A DNA stretch of 41,814 nt from Candidatus Auribacterota bacterium (GTDB taxonomy: Bacteria > Auribacterota > JAFGBW01): contig JAFGBW010000257.1 of the NCBI GenBank assembly GCA_016932965.1, positions 1 through 41,814 of the forward strand, given 5' to 3'. The notes beneath the pieces are model-generated. The model was not told where the DNA came from and made no database searches. It saw nothing but the letters and a program-made list of their open reading frames with translations. Both the position numbers and the translations under genes were made by a program. Shown piece after piece: positions 1-8,678 of the stretch (position 1 is the first letter of the stretch; the number at the start of each line of letters is the position of its first letter).

Positions 1-174
1 GCCAGGGGAATCATGGACGTGGGATTGAAATTTTCTGTTCCCATCACCTATGGTATCCTGACCTGCGACACTGAAGATCAAGCATTGGAACGAGCCGGGG
101 GACGCTGCGGCAACAAGGGGGAAGACTGTGCCAGGGCTTTATTGGACCTTCTGAAATTGCGGCAAATATCATGA
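1..174 (+). CDS. ribH: 6,7-dimethyl-8-ribityllumazine synthase, C-terminal part
   Basis: The reading frame is open from base 1 and ends at a TGA at 172-174, giving the last 57 residues of lumazine synthase. This enzyme joins the ribityl-aminopyrimidine and dihydroxybutanone phosphate in the penultimate step of riboflavin synthesis. Visible family features are GIMDVGL, then VPITYGILT, then the DTEDQALERAGG segment, and an R-x-G-N-K-G-x-D-C-A-R helix near the end. The 5' part lies outside the window. Its stop overlaps the nusB start (ATGA). The ribH-nusB order is widespread in bacteria, which supports both calls. Confidence 0.93.
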   Translation, partial: ARGIMDVGLKFSVPITYGILTCDTEDQALERAGGRCGNKGEDCARALLDLLKLRQIS

Positions 175-584
175 AAAAAAGACGAAAATCCAGGGAGCTG
201 GCACTCCAGGTTCTTTACAGTTTTTTAACCAATTCCAAATCCTTAAATGAGGTATTCAAGGATGAAATGTTCGAGAAAACCTCGCCGTTATACAGGCCTT
301 ATGCCATGACTCTCATTGAAGGGTGTGTGAAAAACGAAAAAGAATTAGATGAAATCATCGCGCACTGTTCCATAAACTGGAATCTGAACCGGATCGCCTG
401 CATAGAAAAAATCCTGTTGCGGATGGGGCTTTTTGAAATGATCTATTCCCCGGAAGTTCCTCCGGTATCCGCCATTAATGAAGCCGTGGACCTGGCTAAA
501 AAATTCTCAGGAGCGGATTCAGGGCGTTTTGTTAACGGCATCCTGGACCATTACTATAAAAAGGAACGACAAGAAAAGTCCTGA
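171..584 (+). CDS. nusB: Transcription antitermination factor NusB
   Basis: This 137-residue protein has the normal NusB length and helical pattern. It begins with a basic K-K-R-R-K-S-R-E-L-A-L-Q-V-L-Y segment and contains the W-x-L-x-R-I-A-x-I-E-K-I-L-L-R core and the family signature P-x-x-x-A-I-N-E-A-V-D-L-A-K-K-F near the C terminus. NusB with NusE (S10) binds boxA RNA and promotes antitermination on rRNA operons. The ATG overlaps the ribH stop by four bases, so translation is probably coupled. The next gene on this strand begins 286 bases later, so nusB is likely the last gene of its operon. Confidence 0.95.
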   Translation: MKKRRKSRELALQVLYSFLTNSKSLNEVFKDEMFEKTSPLYRPYAMTLIEGCVKNEKELDEIIAHCSINWNLNRIACIEKILLRMGLFEMIYSPEVPPVSAINEAVDLAKKFSGADSGRFVNGILDHYYKKERQEKS

Positions 585-870
585 AATTCACATCAAACAG
601 TTTGTATTTTATAACCACGGAGGATTGAATGCGGCGCAGCCGCGATCAAATTTATTTTCTAACCTCGAATTGTACGTGCCGGAGCGTAGCGATGACCGCG
701 ACCGAAAGGAGTCCCTTGGGAACAAACACAACGTGCGCAGCAGTCGCACGAATCATTTTCTACGCTTGCGCTTCGAAATGATAAAACCATTTTTAATTCA
801 TGTCATTCGCGGTTTCTAACTTCCTATCAAATATAAGTTGTCATGAATTTTGTTAAAAAAATGATTTTTT
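585..870 (+). other. Hairpin-rich spacer, possible repeat or structured RNA
   Basis: No convincing gene lies here. Bases 631-782 look different from their surroundings: higher in G+C and carrying four small perfect hairpins or palindromes in series. These are GCGGC/GCCGC at 631-643 (loop GCA), TCCCTTGGGA at 712-721, GTGCG/CGCAC at 733-749, and ATCATTT/AAATGAT at 752-782. An open frame runs through it from inside nusB, but it has no ribosome site and no recognisable protein character. Possible identities are an intergenic repeat, a degraded mobile element or a structured RNA; only one copy is in the window. Confidence 0.4.
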
Positions 871-2736
871 ATGGATAGTAACACCCATTCCCTTCCTCTT
901 CCTGAAAAAGCAATCCGAATTTTTTCGATTTGTGCGTTGGTCTTTTTCTCAATCATGAGTTTGTTTTACGCAACACGTCTGGAAATAGAGTATTATGACG
1001 GCCTGGAATACTTAAATGCCGCAAGATTCATCCGTCAGCACGGACAAAATCTCTATCTGTATAATCTCATCCGCCCGCCTTTGCTTCCTTTGGTTTATTT
1101 CTGCACAGTGGATGAACATGCCAAAACGGAAGCCTTTGGCCATTACAACCCTTTGAGAAAACCGCATGTTCTATCAGTGATTCTTTCCATTTTTTTGTTG
1201 TATTTTCTCTATTGGTTCTTTCGCGAAATAGTCGGACACTCTTTGTCTTTCTTTTTGACGGGTCTTTTCTCATTCAACCGTATTTTTATTCATTATGCCC
1301 CCTTTGTCATGGCAGATATCCCCGGCACTCTTTTTCTGATGATGGGAATGTTACTCTTCATCCGAGCCAGAAAAAAGGAATCCGGCACGGTATCGGCACT
1401 CTCCGCTCTTTGTTTTGCCCTGGCTGCATTGACCAAATTTTTTTATCTCATCACGATTCCCATTTTGCTGGCATACGCCTTAACCTTACTTTTTCAAAAA
1501 ACAATTTCAGTAAAAACAAAAAAACAACTCTTCATCCTTCCTGTTCTGACGGCAGGACTCTTTTATCTTTTCTGCTTTGCCACGATGGTGTTTCTTTTTG
1601 GAAAAGAAATGAAATTCCATGCCATGTTGAAAGACATCTTGTTCAATCAAACAAAAGTGAATTTGGCTTCTTTCTGTCAGGAACCCATTATGGAATATGT
1701 GGAAGCTCTTCTTCAATCATCTGGTATCGGGGTGATGCTCTTTGCCCTGGCGGGATTTTTCTTCTTTTTATTTACAACCAAAATACCGGGAATTTCATTC
1801 TATACCCTGTGGATCCTTACAGCTGCAACGGCTCTTCTTTCCGCCGCACATAAGGAACCACGGTATATCATGCCTCTTCTGCCGGCCTGGTATCTTTTTT
1901 CCGGCATAGGAATCCGGGAAGTTGGAAAATGGATCACCCATAAAGGACCTGGCCCCCGGATAAAACGTTACGCCGCGCCGGTCATCACATCGATGGTGAT
2001 ATTATTTTCACTTCCCCCTGCTTATAAAGAACATCAGCAATTCAATGATCCCATTTATTACAAACCTTTTATAAGAACAACCGCCCGAACCATATCCCAA
2101 TTAGTTTCTCCGGAACAAAAAATATTCTGGTACCCTTCTGATGCTTACTACTCCCTCTATCCGCAATCATGCCGGTTCATTCAAGGGGATGATTTTTTTT
2201 ATTTTTTTCATATGGGGTACCCTGTTTTGCCTTTTTATACAGGAAGAAGTCTGATACCTATTTTTAAAAATTCCATTGCAGCTCAATCCCAAAACACGTT
2301 TTTAACATTGTTAAATAAAATGAAAACCGGCGACTGGGTTATGATTACTCCGGAAGAAGTGGTCTATTATTCCGATTTTCCTCCGCCCTTTAAAAAACCG
2401 CTTATTCTGGCCCAGCTTAAACGCGATGAATACGAGCTCAAAACAGATGCCATCAAAACGAAGCATTCAGGGAGTCAGGCTGAGTATCATTGCGGGCACA
2501 AAACCATCCTTTTTCAAATTCCGGACGAAACAGGGGAAATCAGGTTCGTCTCCGACCACCCTGCGGAAGGAATACTTTTCATGAATGAGGGTGGCAGCGT
2601 CAAACGCATTTCAGACTTTATCGTTGCTAAACCCAACGAAGAAATCACTCTGCCTATTGATAAACGAATAAAAATCCTGCCTTCACGCCTTGATCTTTAT
2701 TACTTCCTTATCCGGGAATTTCCCTGTCCTTGTTGA
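871..2736 (+). CDS. GT39/ArnT-like membrane glycosyltransferase
   Basis: This 621-residue protein is polytopic. A first membrane segment lies near residues 15-35. A large first loop carries E-Y-Y-D-G-L-E-Y-L (39-47) and R-P-P-L-L-P-L (68-74), the arrangement of acidic residues and PPL motif seen in the PMT/GT39 and ArnT superfamily. About nine further membrane segments follow, to about residue 385, then a soluble C-terminal domain of some 230 residues. Family members move a sugar from a polyprenyl-phosphate carrier to lipid or protein on the outer face of the inner membrane. No strong ribosome site precedes the ATG. The 3' end overlaps the convergent gene by 29 bases. It sits in a cluster with a GT2 and a formyltransferase, suggesting surface-glycan modification. 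Acceptor and sugar are unknown. Confidence 0.7.
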   Translation: MDSNTHSLPLPEKAIRIFSICALVFFSIMSLFYATRLEIEYYDGLEYLNAARFIRQHGQNLYLYNLIRPPLLPLVYFCTVDEHAKTEAFGHYNPLRKPHVLSVILSIFLLYFLYWFFREIVGHSLSFFLTGLFSFNRIFIHYAPFVMADIPGTLFLMMGMLLFIRARKKESGTVSALSALCFALAALTKFFYLITIPILLAYALTLLFQKTISVKTKKQLFILPVLTAGLFYLFCFATMVFLFGKEMKFHAMLKDILFNQTKVNLASFCQEPIMEYVEALLQSSGIGVMLFALAGFFFFLFTTKIPGISFYTLWILTAATALLSAAHKEPRYIMPLLPAWYLFSGIGIREVGKWITHKGPGPRIKRYAAPVITSMVILFSLPPAYKEHQQFNDPIYYKPFIRTTARTISQLVSPEQKIFWYPSDAYYSLYPQSCRFIQGDDFFYFFHMGYPVLPFYTGRSLIPIFKNSIAAQSQNTFLTLLNKMKTGDWVMITPEEVVYYSDFPPPFKKPLILAQLKRDEYELKTDAIKTKHSGSQAEYHCGHKTILFQIPDETGEIRFVSDHPAEGILFMNEGGSVKRISDFIVAKPNEEITLPIDKRIKILPSRLDLYYFLIREFPCPC

Positions 2737-4318
2737 TCCGGATCAACTTTTCAAGAGCAAAAGAAAAACCTAAAAAGTAAAGGAATATCACGGCCTGTGG
2801 TTCCATGCCTCCTGCGGTTGTCAAAAAAACAGGCAAAATCAAAAAAGGGATAACCATGGAAAACAAGAACAGGGCATAACGAAATATTATTTTATTATTT
2901 CTTGATTTCCAGGCTTTCCCCGCCAGAAGTATCCAAACCGGCAACATGAACATCTCGACCGGCCATTCATAATGATGCCAGCCGATTTTAAAAAAATCTG
3001 CTGTAGGGGAAAATTGATAATACAAATCAACAGCCGTTTTTTTCGAATCTTCCTCATAACAAAATGCCGATCCGTCTCTGATCTCCCAGGGCAGTAATTT
3101 GACCAAAAAAACCGTGAATAATAAACGTTTACCCATTATGGAACCATACCAGAACGGGTCATTCATGATATCTTTCAGGCATATTTTTCGCAGAATCCGT
3201 TCATAATCATCATTGATCATAAAGGGAATGATATGCCTCGGAAGACCGGTAAAATCAGGGCCTCCAGCTCTCGCCACCGCAGAACAGGGTTCCAGATCGC
3301 CCCAGATATGCCCGTATTGCGAATCAAAATCCCCTAATCCGGCCCAAACTGAATGCCAGATGGCATGACGGGTCAGGACAGGATTTGAAACACCGTGAAT
3401 ACGGTTGGTTCTATTCATTAATCCGTGAATGAAAGCCTGAGTGATCCCATAGGGAGCAAGAAAAATGATTAATCCTGCAAACACGGCCGTTAAATAACTC
3501 CCCTTTTTCAGAAAAAATACCCCGGCCCATTTCTGTCTGATCACCTGGTCAGCCGATACGGTCAAAATTCCTGCCATGAAACCAGGGAGCAGAAAAAGGG
3601 CTCCGCTCCGGCAGATGGCGCAAACGGCAAAAAACATTCCCGCAAAAATCAGCCTCAGCAAATAGCCTTGAAAGGAAATCCTGCCCCAGAAACAATACAA
3701 CAGAAATGGAAACAGCATTACACCGGCTAACAGATAAAAGGCTGTTGAAGAATAAGTTAAAGTGATCGCCCCGGAAACATAGCTGGATAAGGAAAACAGC
3801 GCTATGAATACCCATGCAGTGAAGGCGTGATTCAATTGATTCAGCTCCAGCAATAACCACAGCAAAACAGGCAGGGCAAGAAAATACACTATCCAAAAAA
3901 CCGTGAACGGGGCGATCCGGTTCATGATTTTAAAAAGCAGTCCCAAAAGCAGACCTCTGCCCTTGTCATCAGGATAATTTAGGGGCGATACCCGACCGGA
4001 AAGAAAAAGCCCGGATGGAATCTTCTCCCAGAAAATGAAAGGAACCTCAGGATTTTTACTGACAAAAGATTTGACGGTTTCTTCCCATCCTTCCCCTTTG
4101 AGGGGAAACTGATTATACAAATACAATCCTATCCCTTCATGCATATCCTTCCAATAGCGGAAATGATATACCGGCTTAGTGCAGTGTATATTGGCCGCTA
4201 GCAGGACAAAACAGCCTGAACCTAATAAAAAATAGATCACCCGTTTTTTTATGGATTGGAGTCCCCCTCTGCATGCAGAAGAGAATCTCCGTCCGTAGGA
4301 AAGAAAATTGTTTTTCAT
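2708..4318 (-). CDS. Polytopic membrane protein, unknown
   Basis: The 536-residue product has a short basic N terminus, a membrane segment near residues 27-45, a periplasmic-looking loop of about 90 residues, and then roughly ten hydrophobic segments. I do not recognise the family with confidence. The overall plan (one helix, large first loop, many helices) resembles GT-C fold glycosyltransferases, but I see no DE or PPL motif. It starts one base after the formyltransferase stop, so the two are almost certainly co-translated. Its 3' end overlaps the convergent GT39-like gene by 29 bases. An unrecognised GT-C transferase, a flippase partner or a polymerase would all fit the context. Confidence 0.65.
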   Translation of the reverse strand: MKNNFLSYGRRFSSACRGGLQSIKKRVIYFLLGSGCFVLLAANIHCTKPVYHFRYWKDMHEGIGLYLYNQFPLKGEGWEETVKSFVSKNPEVPFIFWEKIPSGLFLSGRVSPLNYPDDKGRGLLLGLLFKIMNRIAPFTVFWIVYFLALPVLLWLLLELNQLNHAFTAWVFIALFSLSSYVSGAITLTYSSTAFYLLAGVMLFPFLLYCFWGRISFQGYLLRLIFAGMFFAVCAICRSGALFLLPGFMAGILTVSADQVIRQKWAGVFFLKKGSYLTAVFAGLIIFLAPYGITQAFIHGLMNRTNRIHGVSNPVLTRHAIWHSVWAGLGDFDSQYGHIWGDLEPCSAVARAGGPDFTGLPRHIIPFMINDDYERILRKICLKDIMNDPFWYGSIMGKRLLFTVFLVKLLPWEIRDGSAFCYEEDSKKTAVDLYYQFSPTADFFKIGWHHYEWPVEMFMLPVWILLAGKAWKSRNNKIIFRYALFLFSMVIPFLILPVFLTTAGGMEPQAVIFLYFLGFSFALEKLIRINKDREIPG

Positions 4319-4319
4319 C

Positions 4320-5036
4320 TTAAATAGAATAAGGAAAAAATTTGATTTTATACAAAATAATATCCCGCCAGGTTGGCATCATGAAATAAGAACCCGGTCC
4401 GGCAGCTTCTTCCTGTTTCAATAACAAATCTCCTGACAAGCAGGTGAAAACCTCTTCTATCATGCACGCAGCCTGATCGAATCCCTTTTGATAAATATCA
4501 ACCAGATTCATTTTACTACAGATGGGAATTTGGGTTTGACAAATCACAGGACCCGTATCGATGCCTTCATCCATTTTATAATAAGTGATCCCCAGAAAAG
4601 GTTCTCCATGATAATGCGCCCAAAAACTCGGCATGATTCCCCGGTAGTGAGGCAGCAAACCAAAGTGCAGATTAACACATCCTTTTGACGGCATCTGAAG
4701 TACCGGTTTCCTTAATATTCGACCGAGATTGAACACCCATATGATATCGACTTTCTCTTTTTCTATTTCAGCCGGATCAAAAACGCGCAAAGGGATGCCG
4801 TGCTCCTTCGAAATGTCCGACAGACTGGATTGAGTAGGTATTGAGCGCAGCTTAAACAAGCCTCTCAGGCCAATGATAAAAACCGTTTTCATGATCCTTT
4901 GAAAAGAGAAAAAACCCTTATCAACATAAATGGATCTAATGGCCACATCCTTTGTCTCTAAGATGGAAAGAAAGTTTTTGACCAAAGGATTCGAAAAATA
5001 TCGGTCGTCAGAACAAATGATGATACCGTTCAGCAT
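4320..5036 (-). CDS. Formyltransferase (sugar N-formyltransferase-like)
   Basis: This 238-residue protein contains the N10-formyltetrahydrofolate-dependent formyltransferase core. The catalytic set is present: N122 and H124 in V-N-L-H-F-G-L-L-P-H-Y-R-G, and D160 in D-E-G-I-D-T-G-P-V-I. It lacks the C-terminal tRNA-binding domain of methionyl-tRNA formyltransferase (about 310 residues), so fMet formation is unlikely. The family includes formyltransferases for amino-sugar nucleotides, such as the N-terminal domain of ArnA. It is followed after one base by a polytopic membrane protein and is divergent from a GT2 of the ArnC/GtrB type, both pointing to a formylated surface sugar. The actual substrate cannot be read from sequence. 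Confidence 0.8.
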   Translation of the reverse strand: MLNGIIICSDDRYFSNPLVKNFLSILETKDVAIRSIYVDKGFFSFQRIMKTVFIIGLRGLFKLRSIPTQSSLSDISKEHGIPLRVFDPAEIEKEKVDIIWVFNLGRILRKPVLQMPSKGCVNLHFGLLPHYRGIMPSFWAHYHGEPFLGITYYKMDEGIDTGPVICQTQIPICSKMNLVDIYQKGFDQAACMIEEVFTCLSGDLLLKQEEAAGPGSYFMMPTWRDIILYKIKFFPYSI

Positions 5037-5108
5037 GAAATTATGTTTTGTTGATTATTAATACAGTATGTGTACTATAATTTTTTCTCATCAACAAGCA
5101 GAAGAAAA

Positions 5109-6056
5109 ATGATCATGGACCCCACGGATTTATCCATCATCTCGCCTGTTTATAATGAAGCCGGGAACATTGAACTGTTTCTAAGCCGGCTGCTGTCGAT
5201 ATTGAATTCCATGCAGATCAATCATTTTGAAATTATTTTGGTGGATGACGCCTCCACTGATCAGTCTGTTCCGATCATTAAAAAACATCTGGAAATGGAC
5301 TCCCGAATCAAACTCATCTGTTTTTCCAGGAATTTCGGCCAGCAAAGCGCCCTTTTCGCCGGAATTCTTAAAAGCAGAGGAACGATCATCATCAACATGG
5401 ACAGCGATCTTCAGCATCCGGTCGAAGAAATACCCCTGATGCTCAGCCTGTTTAAAAAGCAGAACCTGGACATCCTTTTTACCTCAAAAAAAGATAAAAA
5501 GGGACAGACCTTTTTCCTCCGGATTTTTTCCGGTCTTTTCTATAAAATGATGGGTTTCATGACGGACTGTAAAATCCCTCTGGACGCCTCTGACTTCAGG
5601 ATTTTCAACAATAAAGTGAAACAGTTTCTCCTGGATTTCCATGAATTCCACATTTACATCCCTGCCTTATTGGGACTGACGGGATTCAAATCCGATGTGT
5701 ACCTTTATGAGGTCTCTCAACGTTTTGCCGGAAAAAGCAGTTTTTCCCTTCGTTCCTTGTTTCTTCTTGCCGTCAACGCCTTATTCAGTTTCACGCATAT
5801 TCCAGTCAAGATTTCGATTTTTCTCGGATTCCTTTCTTTGCTGATTTCCACGGGTTATACCCTGTTCACCATCTTTAAATGGCTTATATACGGCGTGGTC
5901 ATCCCGGGATACATCACTCTTATTTTATTCATTCTCTTTTTTAATTCCGTCATCCTGATCAATCTCGGACTGATCAATGAGTATGTTTTCAGGATTTTCA
6001 GTCTGATACAAAACCGGCCTAACTACATCATCTCAGAAGAATATAACATCAAATGA
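5109..6056 (+). CDS. Polyprenyl-phosphate glycosyltransferase, GT2 (ArnC/GtrB-like)
   Basis: From the ATG at 5109 the protein has 315 residues; 5115 is an alternative start and 5070 would add an unlikely N-terminal tail. The GT2 domain shows S-P-V-Y-N-E, V-D-D-A-S-T-D, S-R-N-F-G-Q-Q-S-A and the metal-binding D-S-D-L-Q-H-P. A G-K-S-S-F-S motif precedes two C-terminal membrane segments and a final R-P-x-Y-I-I tail. This is the plan of ArnC, GtrB and Dpm1-type enzymes, which load a sugar onto undecaprenyl phosphate at the cytoplasmic face. It is divergent from the formyltransferase gene. A natural reading is that its product feeds the GT39-like transferase at 871-2736. Confidence 0.88.
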   Translation: MIMDPTDLSIISPVYNEAGNIELFLSRLLSILNSMQINHFEIILVDDASTDQSVPIIKKHLEMDSRIKLICFSRNFGQQSALFAGILKSRGTIIINMDSDLQHPVEEIPLMLSLFKKQNLDILFTSKKDKKGQTFFLRIFSGLFYKMMGFMTDCKIPLDASDFRIFNNKVKQFLLDFHEFHIYIPALLGLTGFKSDVYLYEVSQRFAGKSSFSLRSLFLLAVNALFSFTHIPVKISIFLGFLSLLISTGYTLFTIFKWLIYGVVIPGYITLILFILFFNSVILINLGLINEYVFRIFSLIQNRPNYIISEEYNIK

Positions 6057-6090
6057 CCGATGGAGCCGGAACACGCACCTTGTATCCCAC

Positions 6091-7180
6091 TTAAAGAGCA
6101 AATCGTTCATAATGAATCTGCTTTTTAGGGACGCCCATCTGACTCAAGGCAACACGAAGCCCTTTCATCATAGAAGGCGGACCGAACAGGTACACATCGT
6201 ATTGATGAACATCCGGGACAAGCCGGAGGATCTTCTCTTTATTGATCAAGCCTTTTTCTCCAAGCCATGCAGACTCATCACTCATGATGTAAATCACTCG
6301 AAAACGACTGACTAAACGGGCCGCCAATTCATTGAGCTCTTCCTGGAGAGCGATACCGGCGCTGTTCAGATTACCATAGATAAGAACCACCTCTTTGCCG
6401 ACAGAAAGGAACTCCTCAGCAAGGGAACGGAACGGAGTGATGCCGATTCCTCCTGCGATCAGGATGACTTTCGGACAAAAACCCCGCCGTGAAGTAAAAA
6501 TACCATGCGGCCCGTCAATCAAGACCGGGGTATCCGGTTTCAACTTGACGATTGATCCGGTGAAATCGCCCCGTTGTTTGATGGTGAGACGGATCTGTAT
6601 TCCGTCAGGTCTGCATGAGATGGAAAACAGATGGGCATGCCATCGGAAACCATGGGCCAGAAACCGCACAACCATGAATTATCCCGCTTCAACGGGGAAC
6701 AGATTCAAATCCTTTCCGCCGATATAGACCGAGGTCGTTTCGACGGTTTCCATCTCCATTTTTTTCACAAAGAACCAGTGACGAAAAAATAGCCGGACAG
6801 GAAGGACAAATCGGTAATATAACAAATTTCCAAAAAAAAGATAAGTCCCCGCCAGGGCTATAGCCAGATAAAAAGTCAGATGAACGGCATACCAGAACTC
6901 ATGGAGCATCTTATTCCTGATGATCAGGACAGAAAAAAACAACGGCCATCATCATGATTGACAAGCTGATGACAGCAGAAAGCACGTCATCTGAGTTTTT
7001 GCAGAAATCCACGAATTGTTCATTCAGACTTGAACCGGCCTGCATGGCATGACCGTGTGTCAATAAAATGGGATGCACGACCAGAAAAGGGCCCAGCATA
7101 AATCCAACGGCATGATGAAGCAAACTCAGACGATTTAGACCAAAAATCTTTTCCACCCACTTGATCCTGCCGATCAGAAT
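6091..7180 (-). pseudogene. Decayed ferric-reductase/FAD-NAD(P) oxidoreductase
   Basis: Three adjacent minus-strand fragments join into one flavocytochrome/ferric-reductase-like protein. The 5' piece has H-H-A-V-G and a following V-H-P (heme-ligand helices). The middle piece has W-Y-A-V-H-L. The 3' piece has H-L-F-S-I-S, L-I-D-G-P-H-G, the nucleotide loop A-G-G-I-G-I-T-P-F-R-S-L and F-G-P-P-S-M-M, and ends naturally. Pieces one and two are split by a frameshift at a run of seven T (minus strand; A run at 6933-6939): removing one T restores V-V-F-S-V-L-I-I. Pieces two and three are in the same frame, split by TAA at 6679-6681 exactly where the family has Q in the P-G-Q-F motif (CAA to TAA). 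The N-terminal segments are also missing, because the frame closes at a TAG at 7181-7183. A sequencing error could explain the homopolymer but not all three lesions. Confidence 0.82.
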
Positions 7181-7258
7181 CTACTTTCCCCAATTAAAAA
7201 AAGATTGGAACACTTTTCAGTAACAAGGTATGATTACAGAGAAGGATTGAATGCGAAA

Positions 7259-7804
7259 ATGATCATCACTCTTTCAGGAGAACCCGGCTCAGGCAAAAGC
7301 ACTTGCGCGAAAAGTCTGGCTTCCATCTTCGGCCTGAAGCATTATTCCACCGGCGATCTGATGAGACAGATAGCCAGCGAAAGAAACATGACTCTGGAAC
7401 AGCTTTCCCAGCTCGCGGAAATGGATGCTTCACTTGATAAAGAACTGGATGAACGGCAAATCCGTTTAGGTAAAACCGAAGATCAATTCATCATTGACGG
7501 AAGACTGGCTGCTCATTTTATTCCTCATGCAATCAAAGTATTTCTGACAGCGGACCTGGAGGAAAGGGCCAGAAGAATTCTTCATGCCAACAGGACCATG
7601 GAATCTTTCAGTTCCCTGGAAAAAGCCAAGGAAAAACTCGTCCACCGGCAGGAGAGTGAAATCAAAAGATACCTGGCATGGTACGACTTCAATCCTTTCG
7701 AGCTTTCCACATACGACATCGTGTTCGATTCTTCTCACACCTCCATCGATGAAATGGTGGAAAAAGTCAGGAAAAAAATCATGGGCAAACTCTGCCTCAC
7801 TTGA
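7259..7804 (+). CDS. cmk: Cytidylate kinase, short AAA/P-loop form
   Basis: The 181-residue product begins M-I-I-T-L-S-G-E-P-G-S-G-K-S-T, a Walker A loop directly at the N terminus. It has the short NMP-kinase plan, with Y-S-T-G-D-L-M-R in the nucleotide-binding region, I-I-D-G-R-L-A and a lid-like R-R-I-L segment. It resembles the short cytidylate kinases first known from archaea and common in some anaerobes, rather than the 225-residue Cmk of enterobacteria. The enzyme phosphorylates CMP and dCMP. The start at 7259 puts the P-loop at the end, as in the family; an AGAAGGA lies 12 bases upstream. Longer in-frame starts are less likely. Its end overlaps the convergent rnhC by eight bases. Confidence 0.85.
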   Translation: MIITLSGEPGSGKSTCAKSLASIFGLKHYSTGDLMRQIASERNMTLEQLSQLAEMDASLDKELDERQIRLGKTEDQFIIDGRLAAHFIPHAIKVFLTADLEERARRILHANRTMESFSSLEKAKEKLVHRQESEIKRYLAWYDFNPFELSTYDIVFDSSHTSIDEMVEKVRKKIMGKLCLT

Positions 7805-8678
7805 TTTTTTCCGTATTCTTAAAATGAAGTTTGGCCACTTTACCGAAATTTTCCCTGCCGTATTTCTCGATAAAGCTTTTTGCCTTGCTGTGAGTAGGCT
7901 CTCCCGCTCCTTTGGGAAAATCAATCTGATATTCGTCTGAAAGCGCTTGAAGCTCTGTCAGAAAAACAGACCTTGCCATGACACTGGCACAGGCCACCGC
8001 CATGTCGGATTCGCCGTGAGTTTTGGTTTCCAAAGGAATCGTGACCCCCATTTTTTTAAGTTGAAGTTTTATTTTCCAGGGGGATCCGAATTGGTCCAAA
8101 AGCGCTCTGGGGGCTTTGCACGTCAGCCATAGGTTTTTCAGGCAAGCCGCATGGGCCCAGGACAATAAGGAATTCAAATTCCCAAACGAAGCATACAGCT
8201 GATTGTATTTTTCCGGTCCGATGAGTACCGTCTTCACAGGGGCATGCTGCCGGATAATCCCGGAAACCCGTATCACGGTTTTGTCATCCATTTTTTTACT
8301 GTCCCGTATGCCCAGTTTTTTAAAACGCAGGTAATTTTCAGTATCCACAAAGACCGAAGCCACAACCAGCGGGCCGAAATAATCACCCTTGCCCGCTTCA
8401 TCCATCCCGATTTTTTCTTCATAGGATAAATGCCCATAATCTAAATCAAATGTTTTAAGTATTTCCGGCTCCAGATAATACCGGACAAAATCCTCGGTCC
8501 CTTTGCCCTGGACGAGGCATTTATTCGAATGAAACACATTCACATTCACATGCAGCTGCTTATGAACAGCCGAAAAATAACCGTATGGAAGATCCTTGAA
8601 AAGGAACCCCCTTTCGGAGAGATCCTTTTTGATCCTCCCCGCATCGTTTTTTTTAATTTCACAGGTAAAGGAATTCAT
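7797..8678 (-). CDS. rnhC: Ribonuclease HIII
   Basis: This 293-residue enzyme degrades the RNA strand of RNA-DNA hybrids. The first 80 residues or so form the TBP-like substrate-binding domain that distinguishes HIII from HII. The catalytic domain then starts with G-M-D-E-A-G-K-G-D-Y-F-G-P (D93, E94), followed by an L-L-D-Q-F-G aspartate and the E-S-D-M-A-V-A-C-A-S-V-M-A-R motif. RNase HIII is less widespread than HI or HII. The gene start lies inside the 3' end of the MarR gene (20-base overlap), so the two are probably one transcript. Tail-to-tail overlap with cmk leaves no room for a terminator between them. Confidence 0.93.
   Translation of the reverse strand: MNSFTCEIKKNDAGRIKKDLSERGFLFKDLPYGYFSAVHKQLHVNVNVFHSNKCLVQGKGTEDFVRYYLEPEILKTFDLDYGHLSYEEKIGMDEAGKGDYFGPLVVASVFVDTENYLRFKKLGIRDSKKMDDKTVIRVSGIIRQHAPVKTVLIGPEKYNQLYASFGNLNSLLSWAHAACLKNLWLTCKAPRALLDQFGSPWKIKLQLKKMGVTIPLETKTHGESDMAVACASVMARSVFLTELQALSDEYQIDFPKGAGEPTHSKAKSFIEKYGRENFGKVAKLHFKNTEKIK

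Noticed and set aside
478-819. 113-codon plus-strand open frame across the end of nusB and the spacer
   Set aside because: It starts within nusB in another frame, has no ribosome site, and its residues (many R/S/N, no pattern) reflect the hairpin-rich spacer.
1212-1853. 213-codon plus-strand frame inside the GT39-like gene
   Set aside because: It lies in an overlapping frame of a clear membrane protein and is rich in S/H/C with no motif.
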